Below, piece by piece: positions 43,304 through 56,245 of a stretch of 64,000 nucleotides of DNA. The translations under genes and the position numbers were made by a program. The notes below the pieces were generated by a model. It ran no database searches and was not told where the DNA came from. It saw only the letters and a list, made by a program, of their open reading frames with translations. The stretch is taken from contig JANPYM010000002.1 in assembly GCA_025890175.1 (NCBI GenBank), forward strand, positions 397,440-461,439. The letters run 5' to 3'. Source of the stretch: Ciborinia camelliae (taxonomy: Eukaryota > Ascomycota > Leotiomycetes > Helotiales > Sclerotiniaceae). Each line of letters begins with the position of its first letter. The stretch's first letter is position 1.

Positions 43304-45422
43304 TGTGATTATTTCTGAATTGTGATGTCGTAGTAAATTGAAGAATTTAAATAAAAGTTGATGATGATATTATAATTATCTGAGGATTCAAGAAAGTTCA
43401 AGCTTACCTAGCAGGTAGGTGTACCTATCAATATCAAACTAAGTTATTATTAGGTAACGTCCACGGGTACCTAATCAGCCTTATCAAAGCCTCAGGCATG
43501 ATTTATAATCCTTTCTTCTAGGCCTAGGTAGATTACCTAAGGTAGGAATCCACCCGTGCATAGATTAAGGTTTCTTCAAAGTGTTGACAACCTCGGGAGT
43601 CACAATTGGAACCATTCGAGGCGAATAATGGTACAAGGGAATAGCTTGTACATTTGTACATCCCGATTCCCGAAGGCAAGCTTCTTTTTCTTTTCATCCC
43701 AAATAGTTAGGTAAGTAAGTGTATCTACCCGTGGACCTAGTCACTTATTACTAATTAGTACGGAGTATAATATACAAACTAGGTACTAGAACTTGAACCT
43801 GAACTATTATAGTGAACTTCACTACAAATAATACTCAGCATTTTAATTTTATTAATGCAAAACTTATCCAAAGTAGCAGGTACTTTCCTTGTCAGGTACA
43901 GATAGTATTATTTACTTCACTACATCATATGATGCAAGCCTTTCCAATAGTTTTCTATATCAATCTCCTCTTCTTTATATGTATCGGATTTGTATTATCT
44001 ACACCTACTATCATAAATACAATATCTAGGTACCTACCTAGATAATAATAACGCCTTTTATAATATCTATCTAGCTATACCTATACCTATATCTACCTAG
44101 CTTTTTTTCTTTTTCTTTTTCTTTTCTCGTTGCTATTTTGATTTGTACGCGTGGGTAATCTCTGAACCAATCAATCAATTTGCTTTGATTGATTTGTTGT
44201 TCCTCATGATTTGGATTTTGGATTAAGCTTCTTATTATTGCATTATTACTATTGTTTTGTTTTGTTTTGTTTGATGTTCTGTTGTGTTGTGTTGTTCCTC
44301 TCCTCTTGATGTACACACATATAGTAATAAGTAGGAGGTTATCCATTTCTTCCCCCTGGTTATGAATGGGCATAAATCCAAACCCGATGCAAAGAGAATG
44401 GATCTCGTTCATGAAACTACTGCTGTTGACAACACAACACAACACCACAATCAATTCAAAATGTCTCTATATCATTGGTTAAATGCATTCACATCATGAA
44501 GAAACAAGAGATACCGACCGTACATAGATAGACAGATAGATAAACATAAAAACAACACTAAAATGACTGATTCTTCTACTTGGGCTGGGCTGGGCAGCAC
44601 ATAACTCATAAATTCACTTAAGACTGATTTGATTGACTTCACTGTCTCTTTTGAGTCTTGATCCTTGAATCATCGTGAGTTTTGACTCTTGAGTGAAGTG
44701 AAGCGAGCACTAAGAACTCTACAGGACCTCCTACCTACCTACCTACCCACCGACTTCTGTATGAACTTGAAGAACAACTTGAACTGCTCCTATCGAACCA
44801 CAATTTAACATTCAAGCTTTTTATACTTCCTCTCCTCTCTCTTTTCTCTGTTGTGATCTTTCGTGTTCATCAACACAGTCCACTCATTTTTTTCTACTTA
44901 ATTAATTTTCCCCTTCTTTTTGCCGTTACCACCAACTCCAAGATACTTTTAACCTTCTGACGGATCCTTCGAAATATTCACTTCAACTGTCGCCGTTACC
45001 ATTAATTCAAGCAAGGTATCAGCGAAGATTTAAAGTTACCAGAGAAAAGGTCGCGTCGAGATAAGCAAAAACCCAGACTTCCTGTACGGCACCGATCTAT
45101 CTATCAACACGCGAACCTCTTCCCCCCTGGCTTCCAAGATTGTATGAGGAGCTTGAGTTCCCGGATCAACAACTCTAAGATCGGACTAAACTGGTTCTAC
45201 ATACCATTTTTACAAACTATCCTACCTGTAGTGTCACCCTACTATTCTCGTCGGACAGATTAATCTTGGTACCGCATTTGTTTACTCCGATCCACGAATA
45301 CGAATCAGTCCGGTACTTTTCGAGGGGCCCCAAGTCCTACGTGGGCGCAGAGGGTTTCTCAATCTAAGAGACTTGTCTTTAATTTTATACTTTCATACAC
45401 ACATTAAATTGCGGTCACCATC
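43304..45422. promoter_or_regulatory. Divergent intergenic region, cwc24 / apsA
   Basis: About 2.1 kb between the starts of cwc24 and apsA. The apsA-proximal 700 bp is pyrimidine-rich with few ATGs, looking like a long 5' leader plus promoter. TAGG/CCTA palindromic patches occur at about 43410-43420, 44028-44042 and 44730-44748. Other small ORFs (for example 44071-44454 minus) are low-complexity and not called. Confidence 0.5.
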
Positions 45423-48400
45423 ATGTCAACCTCTTTAGCAATGGATCATCCATCCATCCCGTCCGACGCTGGAGATAGTAGCAGCAGCAATGATCCATTC
45501 CTGTCCCCTCCTGCTGTGAGCGGCCACCGATTCTCTCATTTCGATAAACAACTATTTGCGCTTGGTCCCTCAACTTCTCCAGAACAAGCCAAACGGGCAC
45601 TAGAAGCACATCTTGCAGAGACAGAACGGAGAATCCAGGAAGCTTCGAATCTCGGTACCACCCTTTTACAACAGAGAAAGGATCTGGGTGAGCGTTTGAA
45701 GGAAGTTGAGAAACAACAGAGTGAAGGAGATATTACACCGGAATTGCGACAGAAACTGGTTGATATTGAGAGGGAATACAATGAAGTTGGGATGGAGACA
45801 GCGAGAGCTTTCCTGCCAAAGTCAAGAGTATCTAGCAGCGAGATGGGGGGAACGCCTTTAGCTGATAAGGTATAGTTTCATAGTTACATCAAATTTACCA
45901 TTGCTAACACAATGTAGCGTTCCTCAAGCCCACCCAAATTCGAAAGTCAAGCTACCGCTATTGCTTCTCCTTCAAAAGTTAGCGTTCCCAATCGAAAGCA
46001 ACGAAACCAACCTTCAAACAGGGTACACGATATTGAATTTGCGACAGAAATTAGTACTTCCTTGTTAGCACAAGTACGGCATCTACAAACACTCTTGGCT
46101 GAGAAGGAGGAAACCCTTAAGACTGTTGCGCTCGAAAAGTCGAGGTTGGAAATAGAGGCCGAAGGTTTTACTCATCGATTAAGGAGTCTTGATGAGAGCG
46201 AAAATAGATACAAGGACGAGAATTGGAACCTAGAAACTCAAATCCATGAACATTTGGCTACGCAGAAAGAGTCATCGGAACGTGAAAAGAGATTGACACA
46301 AAGTCTAACTCTTCTACAAGCCGAGAAGAGTGCTGTGCAAAAGGAATTGGATGAGATTAAGCTAAACCATGCGAAGCTCCAAGAGCAACACGCTTCCACG
46401 GTAAAGCATCTAGATGTGGAACTAGGAACCGCTAAGCGAAGCATTACGATCTTCGAAACCGAAAAGGGGGCGCTTCAGAGAAAGGTTGAGGAATTGGTGG
46501 GCCAAAACCAAGAGCTTGCACTAGCAGTTGCACACCATCGAAACCGGACAGAAGAGCTTGAGGCGTCCCAGGGCAGTGGTGAGGAAGAACCTCAGACAAC
46601 AACAGACAACAATACCCCTGAGCACTCTCCACCTCCATCGCCGGTCAAAATGACTCCAAGACATAGTATGCTAGAATCCGAAACTTTGAAGAGCTCTCTT
46701 CATCACGCCCACAGAATGATCCAAAACCTGAAGGGCAATATTCACCGCGAAAAGACTGAAAAGTTGGAGCTAAAGCGCATGTTGCAGGAGGCTAGAGATG
46801 AGATTGAGGTGGCGCGTCGTGGGGAACCACAGGTGGACTCTCCTGGACCGAAAAGAGGCCGAAAGAATGCTCCTATTCAGGCCAAGAAGCCCTTTAAAGT
46901 AGGTCAACTTGGCGGAATTAGGAACAGCAGGAGTGAGGTCTTGATTGAAGAGGATCAAGAAGATCACTTTGAAGACGTTAACTGGGAGGATGATCATGAA
47001 CAACCAAGCCCCAGTCGTGGTCCCCGCTCCATGGGCGCTGCAACAGGTGCTGCTCTTGCAGCTTCAATGGCAGCTGGCGTTGCTGATTCTTCTCATAACC
47101 TTTTCGGTAGCTCCACTGAGCAAAGTGATGCTTTTGAGACGGCGAATGAGCGTTCCACAGAGACAGAAGATTTCCAAACTGGTGTAGAGGATATGGGTGG
47201 CGAGGATGATACAGATACAGAAACTGAGAAGGGCGGTACTGTCCGTGCAAAGCCTTCGCGAGGATCCATCGCTTTGTCTAAGATTGGAAATCGCGATTCT
47301 TTCCAGAGCACTGCTTCAACATCCGAGGATGAGTACATGTACGAAGATGCCAAGACACCAGGTATCCACCCACAACGATTGAGACTCAAAGTCAGTCGTA
47401 ACGGCAACCGACGTTCGCGCGTTGCTAGCGAGGATGCTCAAGAAGAAAGTCCAATCGATTTTGCCGATGGCAACAAGTGTACTCAACCAAATCGACAAAG
47501 CTTGTTCGCAGAATTGGGTGAATTAGGAAGTGATGATGAATCTGTTGCTTCAGGCACTCCAAGTCGCTATGCATCAAGAGGAAATACTCCACAGTCATCA
47601 AGACCAAGCACCGCTAGGAATGCCCCTGCTTCAGTCACTATACCACCAGTACCAAGAATCCCAATGATAGATTCTGCTATGATGACTGAGCCTTGGGAGC
47701 CTGAGCCTCGTACATCGATGACTACTGTGCCAATATTGTCAGGCCTCACTGGCGCTGCACTTGGCGCTGCTGGTGGTGTTGCGGCTGCCTTAGGTTTCAA
47801 TGCAGAACATGATCGAGCCGCGTCATCAGAACCTCAAGCTGAACCTCGACTTTTCCAACCCGCAGTTGATGCAGCAAACGGCGAGTCATTGTTGCAGGAA
47901 AGCCAACCAATTGTTTCGCTTCCAAATGGCGAGCCGCATGCATCTGAGATTGCGCCAGAAGCTGAGGCTACTAGGTCTTTGACAGCACAGGAAGCTCACC
48001 TCGATTCTTCGAAATTTTCAGGTCGGCCACCAATGTCTGATGCTGCTATTAAATGGCACGAGGAGCAAATGAAGCAGCATATGAATGGTTTATTAAAGGT
48101 TCAACCGCAGCAAGATGTAATGAGACCAGTGTCGACAACATACAGCGACATGAGTTCACAGTATGATAATGAACTCATCGACGAGAAATTGAACAAATTC
48201 CCATCCCCTCCAATCGCGCCTACAAACACACCGATGACGAACTTGGTTGCGGCGGAAGCAACCACGCCAGTTGTTCCATTGACAATTTCCACGATTCTAT
48301 CTGAACACATCGAAGCCGAACCAATTCCAGAGGTTAAGCCCATACCAGCTGCTCCGTTGACAATATCTACAATTCATTCCGAGCAGATCGAGCAAGTTGA

Positions 48401-50686
48401 TGCAGATCCAATCCCAATCGAGCAATTGACGATGTCTAATATTCGCTCTGAACACGTTGAGCCGATCATCGCCGAGGAAGCTCGTTCAAAATCACCTGCT
48501 CTACCCGCTATTCTACCATCTACTCCAAAACGCTCATCGGGACCCGATTATTTCTCTGTGTCCCCAGGTCTAGGCTTCTCTACCATCAAATCAGTAGACA
48601 CAGAACCTATTGCGCCTCCCACTCCAAGAAGTCCAAAGAGAGATGGTGTTATTCTTTCCAGATTCCCAGCTGCAGAGGGCAAACCAAAGGAGGCCATATC
48701 CCCAGCTACAGAGACTAGATCCATAGAGGAAGTCAGGCCAAAGGAAGAGCCTCACACACCAAAGACTGGCTTCATCAGTTCCGTTTTCGGCGGCTGGAAT
48801 AGAAAGCAAACTAGTACGCCAGTTATTGCCGAGGATGAAACGAGTCAATCACCAAGTCAGTCGCCAGTGGCGGAGACACCAGAATCTCAACGACCATTCA
48901 AGGCAATATCAGGCAATACCAATGAGAGATCTCCCAAGAAACCCCGTGTTGAGATGGCAGATGAAAGTTCCCAGACATCTTTGACTGCAGAACAGATAGA
49001 CCAAATGTTCAACAAAAGCAAGAGACAAGAATCTATCCTCGCTGAAGACGGACAGAAATCTAATGTTCATTCTCCACCATATTCGACCAACATCCCGACA
49101 GCCCTTAAAATCCGCAAGTCACAAGAAAGTATTGGTAGCATTGGTCGCTCAAAATCAAAGGGTCCTGACACTGAGTCTCCCGTGGATGTCATGGCTGCGA
49201 GAAGACCCACAAGTTCTGGAAGTGGGAGGAATGCATCAATTTCAAGCATTCATCCACCGCTACCCTCAGATCATAGGCAAGTCATTGCTGCTGCGGCTCA
49301 ACGTACAGGTTCTGCAAGTGGGCCGGGTGATCACAAACATCTTGCTACCCTTACAGAAAGCCAACAGCCACTACCACAGCCCCAACCACAGCGTACCGGT
49401 TCTTCCACTAGTGCCGGCACAGGCACCATGGGTCCTCCACCACTACCACCTACTTACAAGAACCGACCTAAGACTCCAAGTTCTCAGGCTCACGGATCCT
49501 TGAAGGTAATCTCAACTTCAAAATACAGAAATCCATCTACCGAGCGCGATGTGAATTCTCCAACTCCCACTGGACGATCAAGACACTCTTCAGTATCTTC
49601 ATTCGCATCTGAGGTCGATACTCGCTTCAATTTGCGTGCTGGAATCCCAATGCCGCAAGGCGTAGAGCCGAGTACTGATCCAAGAATGATTAATGCGATC
49701 ACTCAAACTATGATTGGTGAATATCTTTGGAAGTATACTCGCAAAGCTGGTCGTGGTGGAATGTCTGAAAATCGTCATCGACGTTATTTCTGGGTTCACC
49801 CATATACAAGAACATTGTATTGGAGTGACAGAGATCCTTCTACTGCTGGCCGTTCAGAGTTGAAGGCAAAGAGTGTCGCTATCGAAGCTGTTCGAGTTGT
49901 AACTGATGATAATCCCATGCCACCTGGATTGCATCGTAAGAGCTTGGTTATCTTGACCCCTGGTCGAACTGTGCAATTTACCGCTAGCACAGGACAACGT
50001 CATGAAACTTGGTTCAATGCTTTGTCATATTTACTTCTTCGGACAGGAGAAGATGCTGTTGCCGATACTGCTGAAGTTTCGGGTGCGTTGACAAACGAAG
50101 ATGTTGATGAGTTCAATCCTGGATATGGGCATGCGCATCTCGGTAGCAGACGAGCACCTGCGTCTCTTTCATCATACAACAGCCGAACTACTCGTAACGA
50201 CTCACCAATAAGCAAGGATAGACGATACTCTACCATGCATCCTCGTTTAACATCAAGGCCAGCAAGACCAACTTTAGGTTCGAGCACCTTCTCTCGACTT
50301 AGCAGCTACCTTTTGCCTGGTGACGGAAATAGAACTTTCTCCGGTCGACGAAGTCGAAGTGTCAATGGCATTGATTCAAGCATATACGAAGCAAGTGAGG
50401 TTCAAGATAGTGCTGAGGATTTAAGGGAACAAATCGAAAGACAAGATCGGGAATCCGATAGACTTGAGAATGTGCGAGCATGCTGTGATGGTAAGTCTTT
50501 GCCTTTAACTCTATATCTGAAGTTTAATCTAACTTGGTGATAGGCAAACATGATGTAGGACATCTCCATCACGAAACTCCAAAAGGTCGCCAAACCATGA
50601 GTGCAGCATCAGGCTCCTATCGACAGACACATCGTGCCCCGAGTCGAACTAGCCAGAGGCCCATCGAACCGAGTCAACAGACATAA
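45423..50686 (+). CDS. apsA: Cortical anchor protein ApsA/Num1 (Mcp5) with C-terminal PH domain
   Basis: Large plasma-membrane-associated protein that, in the ApsA/Num1/Mcp5 family, anchors dynein (and mitochondria in yeast) at the cortex for nuclear positioning. Three exons: 45423-45869, 45918-50490 and 50544-50686, with small introns of 48 and 53 nt, giving 1720 residues. Residues about 60-135 and 190-420 are coiled coil (EQAKRALEAHLAETERRIQE, LLAQVRHLQTLLAEKEE). A long disordered Ser/Pro-rich middle includes three related repeats, LTISTILSEHIE, LTISTIHSEQIE and LTMSNIRSEHVE (about 935-1000). The Mcp5-type PH domain lies at about 1410-1527 (MIGEYLWKYTRKAG, RHRRYFWVHPYTRTLYWSD, HETWFNALSYLLLRT) and is expected to bind PI(4,5)P2. 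Reading through intron 2 would truncate the last 47 residues. Confidence 0.93.
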
Positions 50687-53600
50687 TTTTCTACATCGAT
50701 GATCAAGCCACTAGATCCCAATCACAAGAAGTCCGTTTACGAATTCACGCCTCTCCTTGAATTTTACTTTCGCCCAACTCTACCAAAAAAATTACATCCG
50801 TTTTTCCCTCATTTATGGCAAAGAATGTTTAACGGCTGCAAGGAAAACTTCCAATCTATCTCATTTGTTCACACTTTTTTCTTCATCCATTCATCCACAA
50901 CTTTTCATAATTTCTTCTTCCGTCTTTGTCATCGCCATGGTCCATCGTCCTTTCTGGGTTAAGTTTATGATATCTATCAGGCGGAGGAGTTTTTTTTCGA
51001 TTCTTTTTCGATTGGTTTAGGGGGAAATAGCATTAGTGCACTATGATAGCGGGGCAGGCGTGGTTATTCGAATCGTTCTTGTCTTTTGGGGGATGCATTT
51101 GATCATTTCCCCCCCAAAACTGCATGAAAGGAGAGGTGTAGCGCAGATGAATGGGGGTGGATGGATGGATGAAGGAAACCTTTTACCTTTTTCTTATGTT
51201 GTGGATGGGTACTTTATCAACGTATTTTGGGAATCAATCAATACATTAAAACTGAGCCTTGAGAATGATATTTTGCTTGACTTTGACTTGACCACTTTGA
51301 TTCGACTCGAGGTTAGGTAGGTATGATTGATGTCATTTGTCGGTAATTCCGGTCGCCCTTTTTTCGCTTGGGGGGTGGAGGGAAGCGAAGGGGGGTTTTG
51401 CGCCCCTGATGTTTTTTTTTCGGATGGTTAACCTTCGTACAGCGAGCTTGACATGGTAAGGGTGGAATATTCATCCTCTCTCTCTCTCCACATCACATAG
51501 CATATAGATGGATGATCTTTTAGTAGGTAGGTGGGTAGGTAGGTAGGTAGGTAGATTATGAAGCAACTCCTCCCCGGATCAGATGATCGGATGATCGGAT
51601 GGATCTTGGGAATTGGGAATTTTCGCAAGGGATTCTTGGGCTTTGATTTGGATTTGCGATTTGCGATTTGGGGGTTGCAATTTGTAGGTTGGTTGGATGG
51701 ATATGGATATGGATATGGATGTGGATACGGGGACGGGTATGGATATGGATATGGGGTTATCAATAGATTTATCAATAGGTTTCCTGGGTGTTGGTTGAAT
51801 TGGAGGTTTTGTATTGTATTGTTGATATCCTGCTGAGAGAGAGAGATGGAGGTGGGGTGTTAATTTTTACGTTGTTTTGGCTTTGTTGGAGGTTGGAGGT
51901 TGGAGGTTGGATTTATGGTATGGTATGATATGGTATATTGGGTGAGTAATTGAGTAAGTGTGAATATAAATGTGAATGTAAGTGTTTGGTATGTAGGGAG
52001 TTAAGGAGGGAGGGAGGGAGGGATAGAGAGAGGATGTCGAATGACGATAGATGAAGAAATAGAAAGAGCGTCACCGAGGACGCCATGAAAATTTATAAGT
52101 ACGTGTACATTGTATGTTGGGGGTGGATGGGGGTATGAAGTCAGGGGGAGAGAGAGAAAAGGGAAAAGGAAAAAAGGAAAAGAGGAGCACGAAGCTCAAA
52201 CTCGCAACCGCACCCATATAATAAAAATCCCCTTCTCATCTCATCTCATGGAGATAGAAATACCGCTCCGTACTCCTTGGGTATATATGTGTACCCAAGT
52301 AAAAAAAAAACCATGGATTGGCTGGCCCCCTAGCCAGTTATCTATAGGTAGGTATCACATGTATGATGAGGAGAATCGCTATATATGAGATAAGCGATGA
52401 AAGAGGATGATCGGCAGGCCTTTGCAGGTTCGCGCTCTGGATGGAGTTTGTTGATGGGGGTTAGAGAGGGTGTTTGTGGAGGCAGGGGAGATCTATTTCA
52501 TCGATATCGATGCACCCATCACCTATTACGAGTGAGATTTACTCGGCAATAATATGGATAGCATCTCGGGTCTTGGTGCAAGTTACGATATAATAAGCAA
52601 GTGTTAACTAGGTACCTAAGTAAACTTTGGAAATATTTACGCGGAATCTTTCTAGCATAGTCTTAGTTCTTACGGTAGCTTACTTGGCTCGGTGCTTAAG
52701 AGGATGTGGAAGCGAGTTGCTTGGGGGTTAGGGGGTTGGAGAGGGGATAAGATATGGATGTGAAGGGATTGGATTGGATTGGATAGATAGAAGTGAAGCG
52801 CAGATTCGAAGGGGAGCTAGTTCTACTCTTCCTGCGCTTTTTGGGGGGAGGAGGGGATATTCGATATGTAATTGGAATATGGCTAGCTTATGATGTCTTG
52901 GATAGATGGCAAGTGATGTATGTAATCTTTTGTCGAAGAAAAACAGACCCCCAAGAAAAAAAATAAGGAGCGGTAGAAATTTGGAAAAGAGAAACGTAGA
53001 AATACCACAAAATTACCCCCCAAAAAAAATGTTGGTTCTTTTCGCCTCTCTACATGCGCATCAGCATGCATATCTCGGATAGACGGTATTCATCTCGATA
53101 GAGAGAACGAAAGACAACGAATGGACTATCTTTTTGCTGGGTACGAGTTGCAACGTGTCACGACGGGGAAATGGAATTCTGATTGTATCTAGATATTTAT
53201 TTATTTATTATTTTTGGAGAAAGAGAAGGAGAAGAAGGGGGTTCTGGCTTAGGAGTAGAGGATTTGAACGGCGCGTGGATGAGATGATATCAAACATACT
53301 ATACTACACCATACCATACCATACAGGTCCCTCCCACCTCTTCCACTCACCGATAACCTTAATATTAATATGAATAATAATCTAAAAATACGATAAATTC
53401 TAGAAGATATCTCATAGAATCTCCAGGCGCAGATTCTCTAGTCGGGTTCTCAGCTCGGAGAATGAAGAGATGGGGAACGATTAAGAGGTCGCTATAGGAT
53501 AGGTAGGTAGGTAGGCATTACCTCGCGATGATGAAGATACTGTGGGTGAGAGCCGCGCTGGACGCTTCATCAGTACTAATTTAGTATCGGCATAAGACCG

Positions 53601-55139
53601 TGAAGCGATACGACCTGCCTACTGCCTATCGATATACGACGAGAAGAGGAAAGGGGTAAGGAGGAGATGAAAAGTAGACGAGTTTAATTTTGAGATCTGA
53701 AAGAAAGAAAGAAAGAAAGAAAGAGCACAGGGGGCGGAGGAGGGAGTTCTTCTTCATGGGTAAATTTCATAAGGCTCGCTAGTCTAGTATGATAGCAAAA
53801 AGGAGAAAGAGACGAGACGAGACAAAGGAAGGAAGAGAAGAGGAGTAGGATTTCGAATCATCAACATATATTGTTCTCTCGAGTCGGATTGGGATTAGGA
53901 TGATGAAACCGAGGAACACTTGCTAAATCCTTCATTATATCTAACTATGCAAAATCGAAAAAAGAAAAGATGCAAAAAAAAGCAAAGATACCATACCATA
54001 CCATACCACACCACACTATACCATGTAACTAACTAACTCGCTACCTGTATAACGAAATCCAACTTCCCCGTTCATGAACCCATTCGTCCATGACATCGCA
54101 TCACGTACATCACTTACGCACTTAGCTCTAACTCCCAGTTCCCAACCTTCAACTCCCAACTCCCAACCAAAAAAGTAAGAGTAAGAGCAAGACTAAGACT
54201 AAGCAAGCCCAAGTCTTACATCCACCCAACCCAGTACCATACAGTAAATCTCAAATTTCACAATTCAAACTTCACAATTCACAACCCATCAATCACTCCC
54301 ATGAAAAAACCTCAAGCTTGGGTTCATTTCCGTCCATCGGTCCATTTGTATTCTTTCAACTTTCTACCCTATTTATTGATCAAATCATCCAAGTCCCATC
54401 CATCCCCGTCCCCATTCCCAATCCCACTCCGATCCAATCCAATCCACTCCACTCCACCATCTCCCCGTACCAGCCCAGCCCAACCCACCCAGACCAGACC
54501 AGACCAGCCAATTTCATTTCACCCACACCAAAACCATCCATCCCCAACCCAGTATCTCGGTATCAGTATGATCATCACCTGCACCCATAATACAACAACT
54601 GCTCGCTCTCTTTCGAGTGAGAACCAGGTTTGGCCAGTGGAACCCAATTCGCTCTATAAAGCCGGGTCATCCACCTCAATAATCACTCCCATCCCACTTA
54701 TGTCCCCCCTTCCCTATTTCACTCAGCCATGTAAAATTCACAAACTAGCCAGGGAAGTTAACTGCTCCCCAACTCCCAAACCCATTCACTTTTGTATACT
54801 TTGCCTTGGCATTGTCTGTTAACACAAAAAGAGAATTGAGTCGAAAGCCAGAAAGAGAAAATCAAATAGCCAGAACCTCAAACGGCTGAAGAAGAATGAA
54901 AAATAAAAGTTAGATAAAAAGAGCAACGAAAAAAAATCCCAATCGTAACACATTGACTTTATTACATAAACTCCAAACCCAAACCCTTGAACCCCATAAT
55001 GGCACTCCAGTAATTCCATTTCTCTGGAGAAAACTAATCCCATCCCTGCACCTTTGATATATTCCCAATTCCCAGTCCTATCAACGAAAGTGTGATGTCT
55101 ATTGGTATTTTCCAACATGGCATCCCCAATAACCCATCC
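50687..55139. other. 4.5-kb gene-poor convergent region, microsatellite-rich
   Basis: Nothing coding that I can support between the 3' ends of apsA and SHO1. It holds a C run and G run (51109-51117, 51371-51395), a GGTA run (51526-51555), GGATAT repeats (about 51696-51748), GAGG/GGGA repeats (about 52004-52024), an AAAG run (53700-53722), ATACC repeats (53991-54020) and a C/T-rich low-complexity block (54380-54580). The ORF 54301-54822 (+) is a read-through of that Ser/Pro-coding low-complexity DNA. Confidence 0.55.
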
Positions 55140-56245
55140 TCATAGTAAAATCAGGTAATTCGAAGGCGCTATTCCGGTATCTCCATTTTCTTTCTTGGCT
55201 TGCCACCATCTCCCACTAACATCTGAGACTTCTAATATTTCGTGTTTGGCGAAACTGATCTCATTTGCATCGTCTGGGTTGGCCTCATAAGAATAGATGG
55301 CCTTCGCTCGATATGGATATTCTGTGGGTTGTACGACCTCTCCTGGTGTAGGTTCAGAGCCCATGCCTCCATTTGGTCCAAGGTTGCTCGCTCCGAATCT
55401 TGGTTGTGATGAGTTGCGTTCTGCTCCTGCGGAACCCCCTGGGAATCCTCCTAACGGCGAAGAAGTTTCGAAGCCACCTAATTGCGCCGAGGTATACATT
55501 TGTGGTGGAACGTTTGAAGAGATCGACGTATCCGGTCGATTTCCATATCCATTTCCATAAGTAGTAGACATTCCTCTTGATGATACTCTGTGGTCTTTGT
55601 GAAGTGCGAAAGAATCAAGGTATGCCCGAGGTACTGCTGAAGGTGTTGATCCAAAGTAGAAAATCCAGACAATCTAAATTCAACGTTAGCAAGGGATCTA
55701 GACCTTCCACAGATTTATCCTTACATTAACCATAGAAAGTAAGATGTGTCCAGCAGCGGCTGCTTCTTTGGATCCATTCGATGAATAAATCAATGAATTG
55801 ACAGATGAACTTGTTAGTACGAGACCAGTAGCCAAGAATCCAACGATAGCCACATGGTAAGTTTGAGTCGTATCCGATGCAATCACGATAAAGATGCCTA
55901 GAATGCAGCACAGCATATACGCAATAGTAAACCAGGAATAATTTGGGAATCCGTCGCCAGGGGCGTGTGATGCAGTTGCTAGTATCGATCCAATGAAAGC
56001 AATAAACCATGCAAGCTATCAAGTGTTCATGTCAGTGACCATCCCATCGTGAGAAATGAGGCGCAGAATGTATCCACGTCTCCATAAATACATACCATAG
56101 CAATAGATATGGTAGCCAGCGCAAATGGATCTCCTAGAATATTATCCATACTCATTCCACGCATCCCCGTTGTCCTGCGTCCTTTGTAATCCGATTGACC
56201 GTTCATTTTGTGTAGTGATGGTGAACTGAATGAGCCGTATGGCAT
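55140..56245 (-). CDS. sho1: High-osmolarity signalling protein Sho1
   Basis: Plasma-membrane osmosensor scaffold of the HOG pathway. Its SH3 domain docks the MAPKK Pbs2 in yeast. In filamentous fungi it also feeds invasive-growth MAPK signalling. Three exons (minus): 56096-56245, 55725-56015 and 55140-55673, with introns 56016-56095 and 55674-55724, giving 324 residues. A short cytoplasmic N terminus with [18 protein letters not shown] leads into four membrane segments ([68 protein letters not shown]). A Gly/Ser/Pro linker follows. The C-terminal SH3 domain (about 268-324) shows [34 protein letters not shown]: the ALYDY-like, WW and PSNY elements. Confidence 0.96.

Noticed and set aside
54301..54822. 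173-codon Ser/Pro-rich ORF
   Set aside because: Read-through of CCATCC/CCAGACC low-complexity DNA in the sho1 3' flank, with an overlapping ORF in another frame of the same composition.
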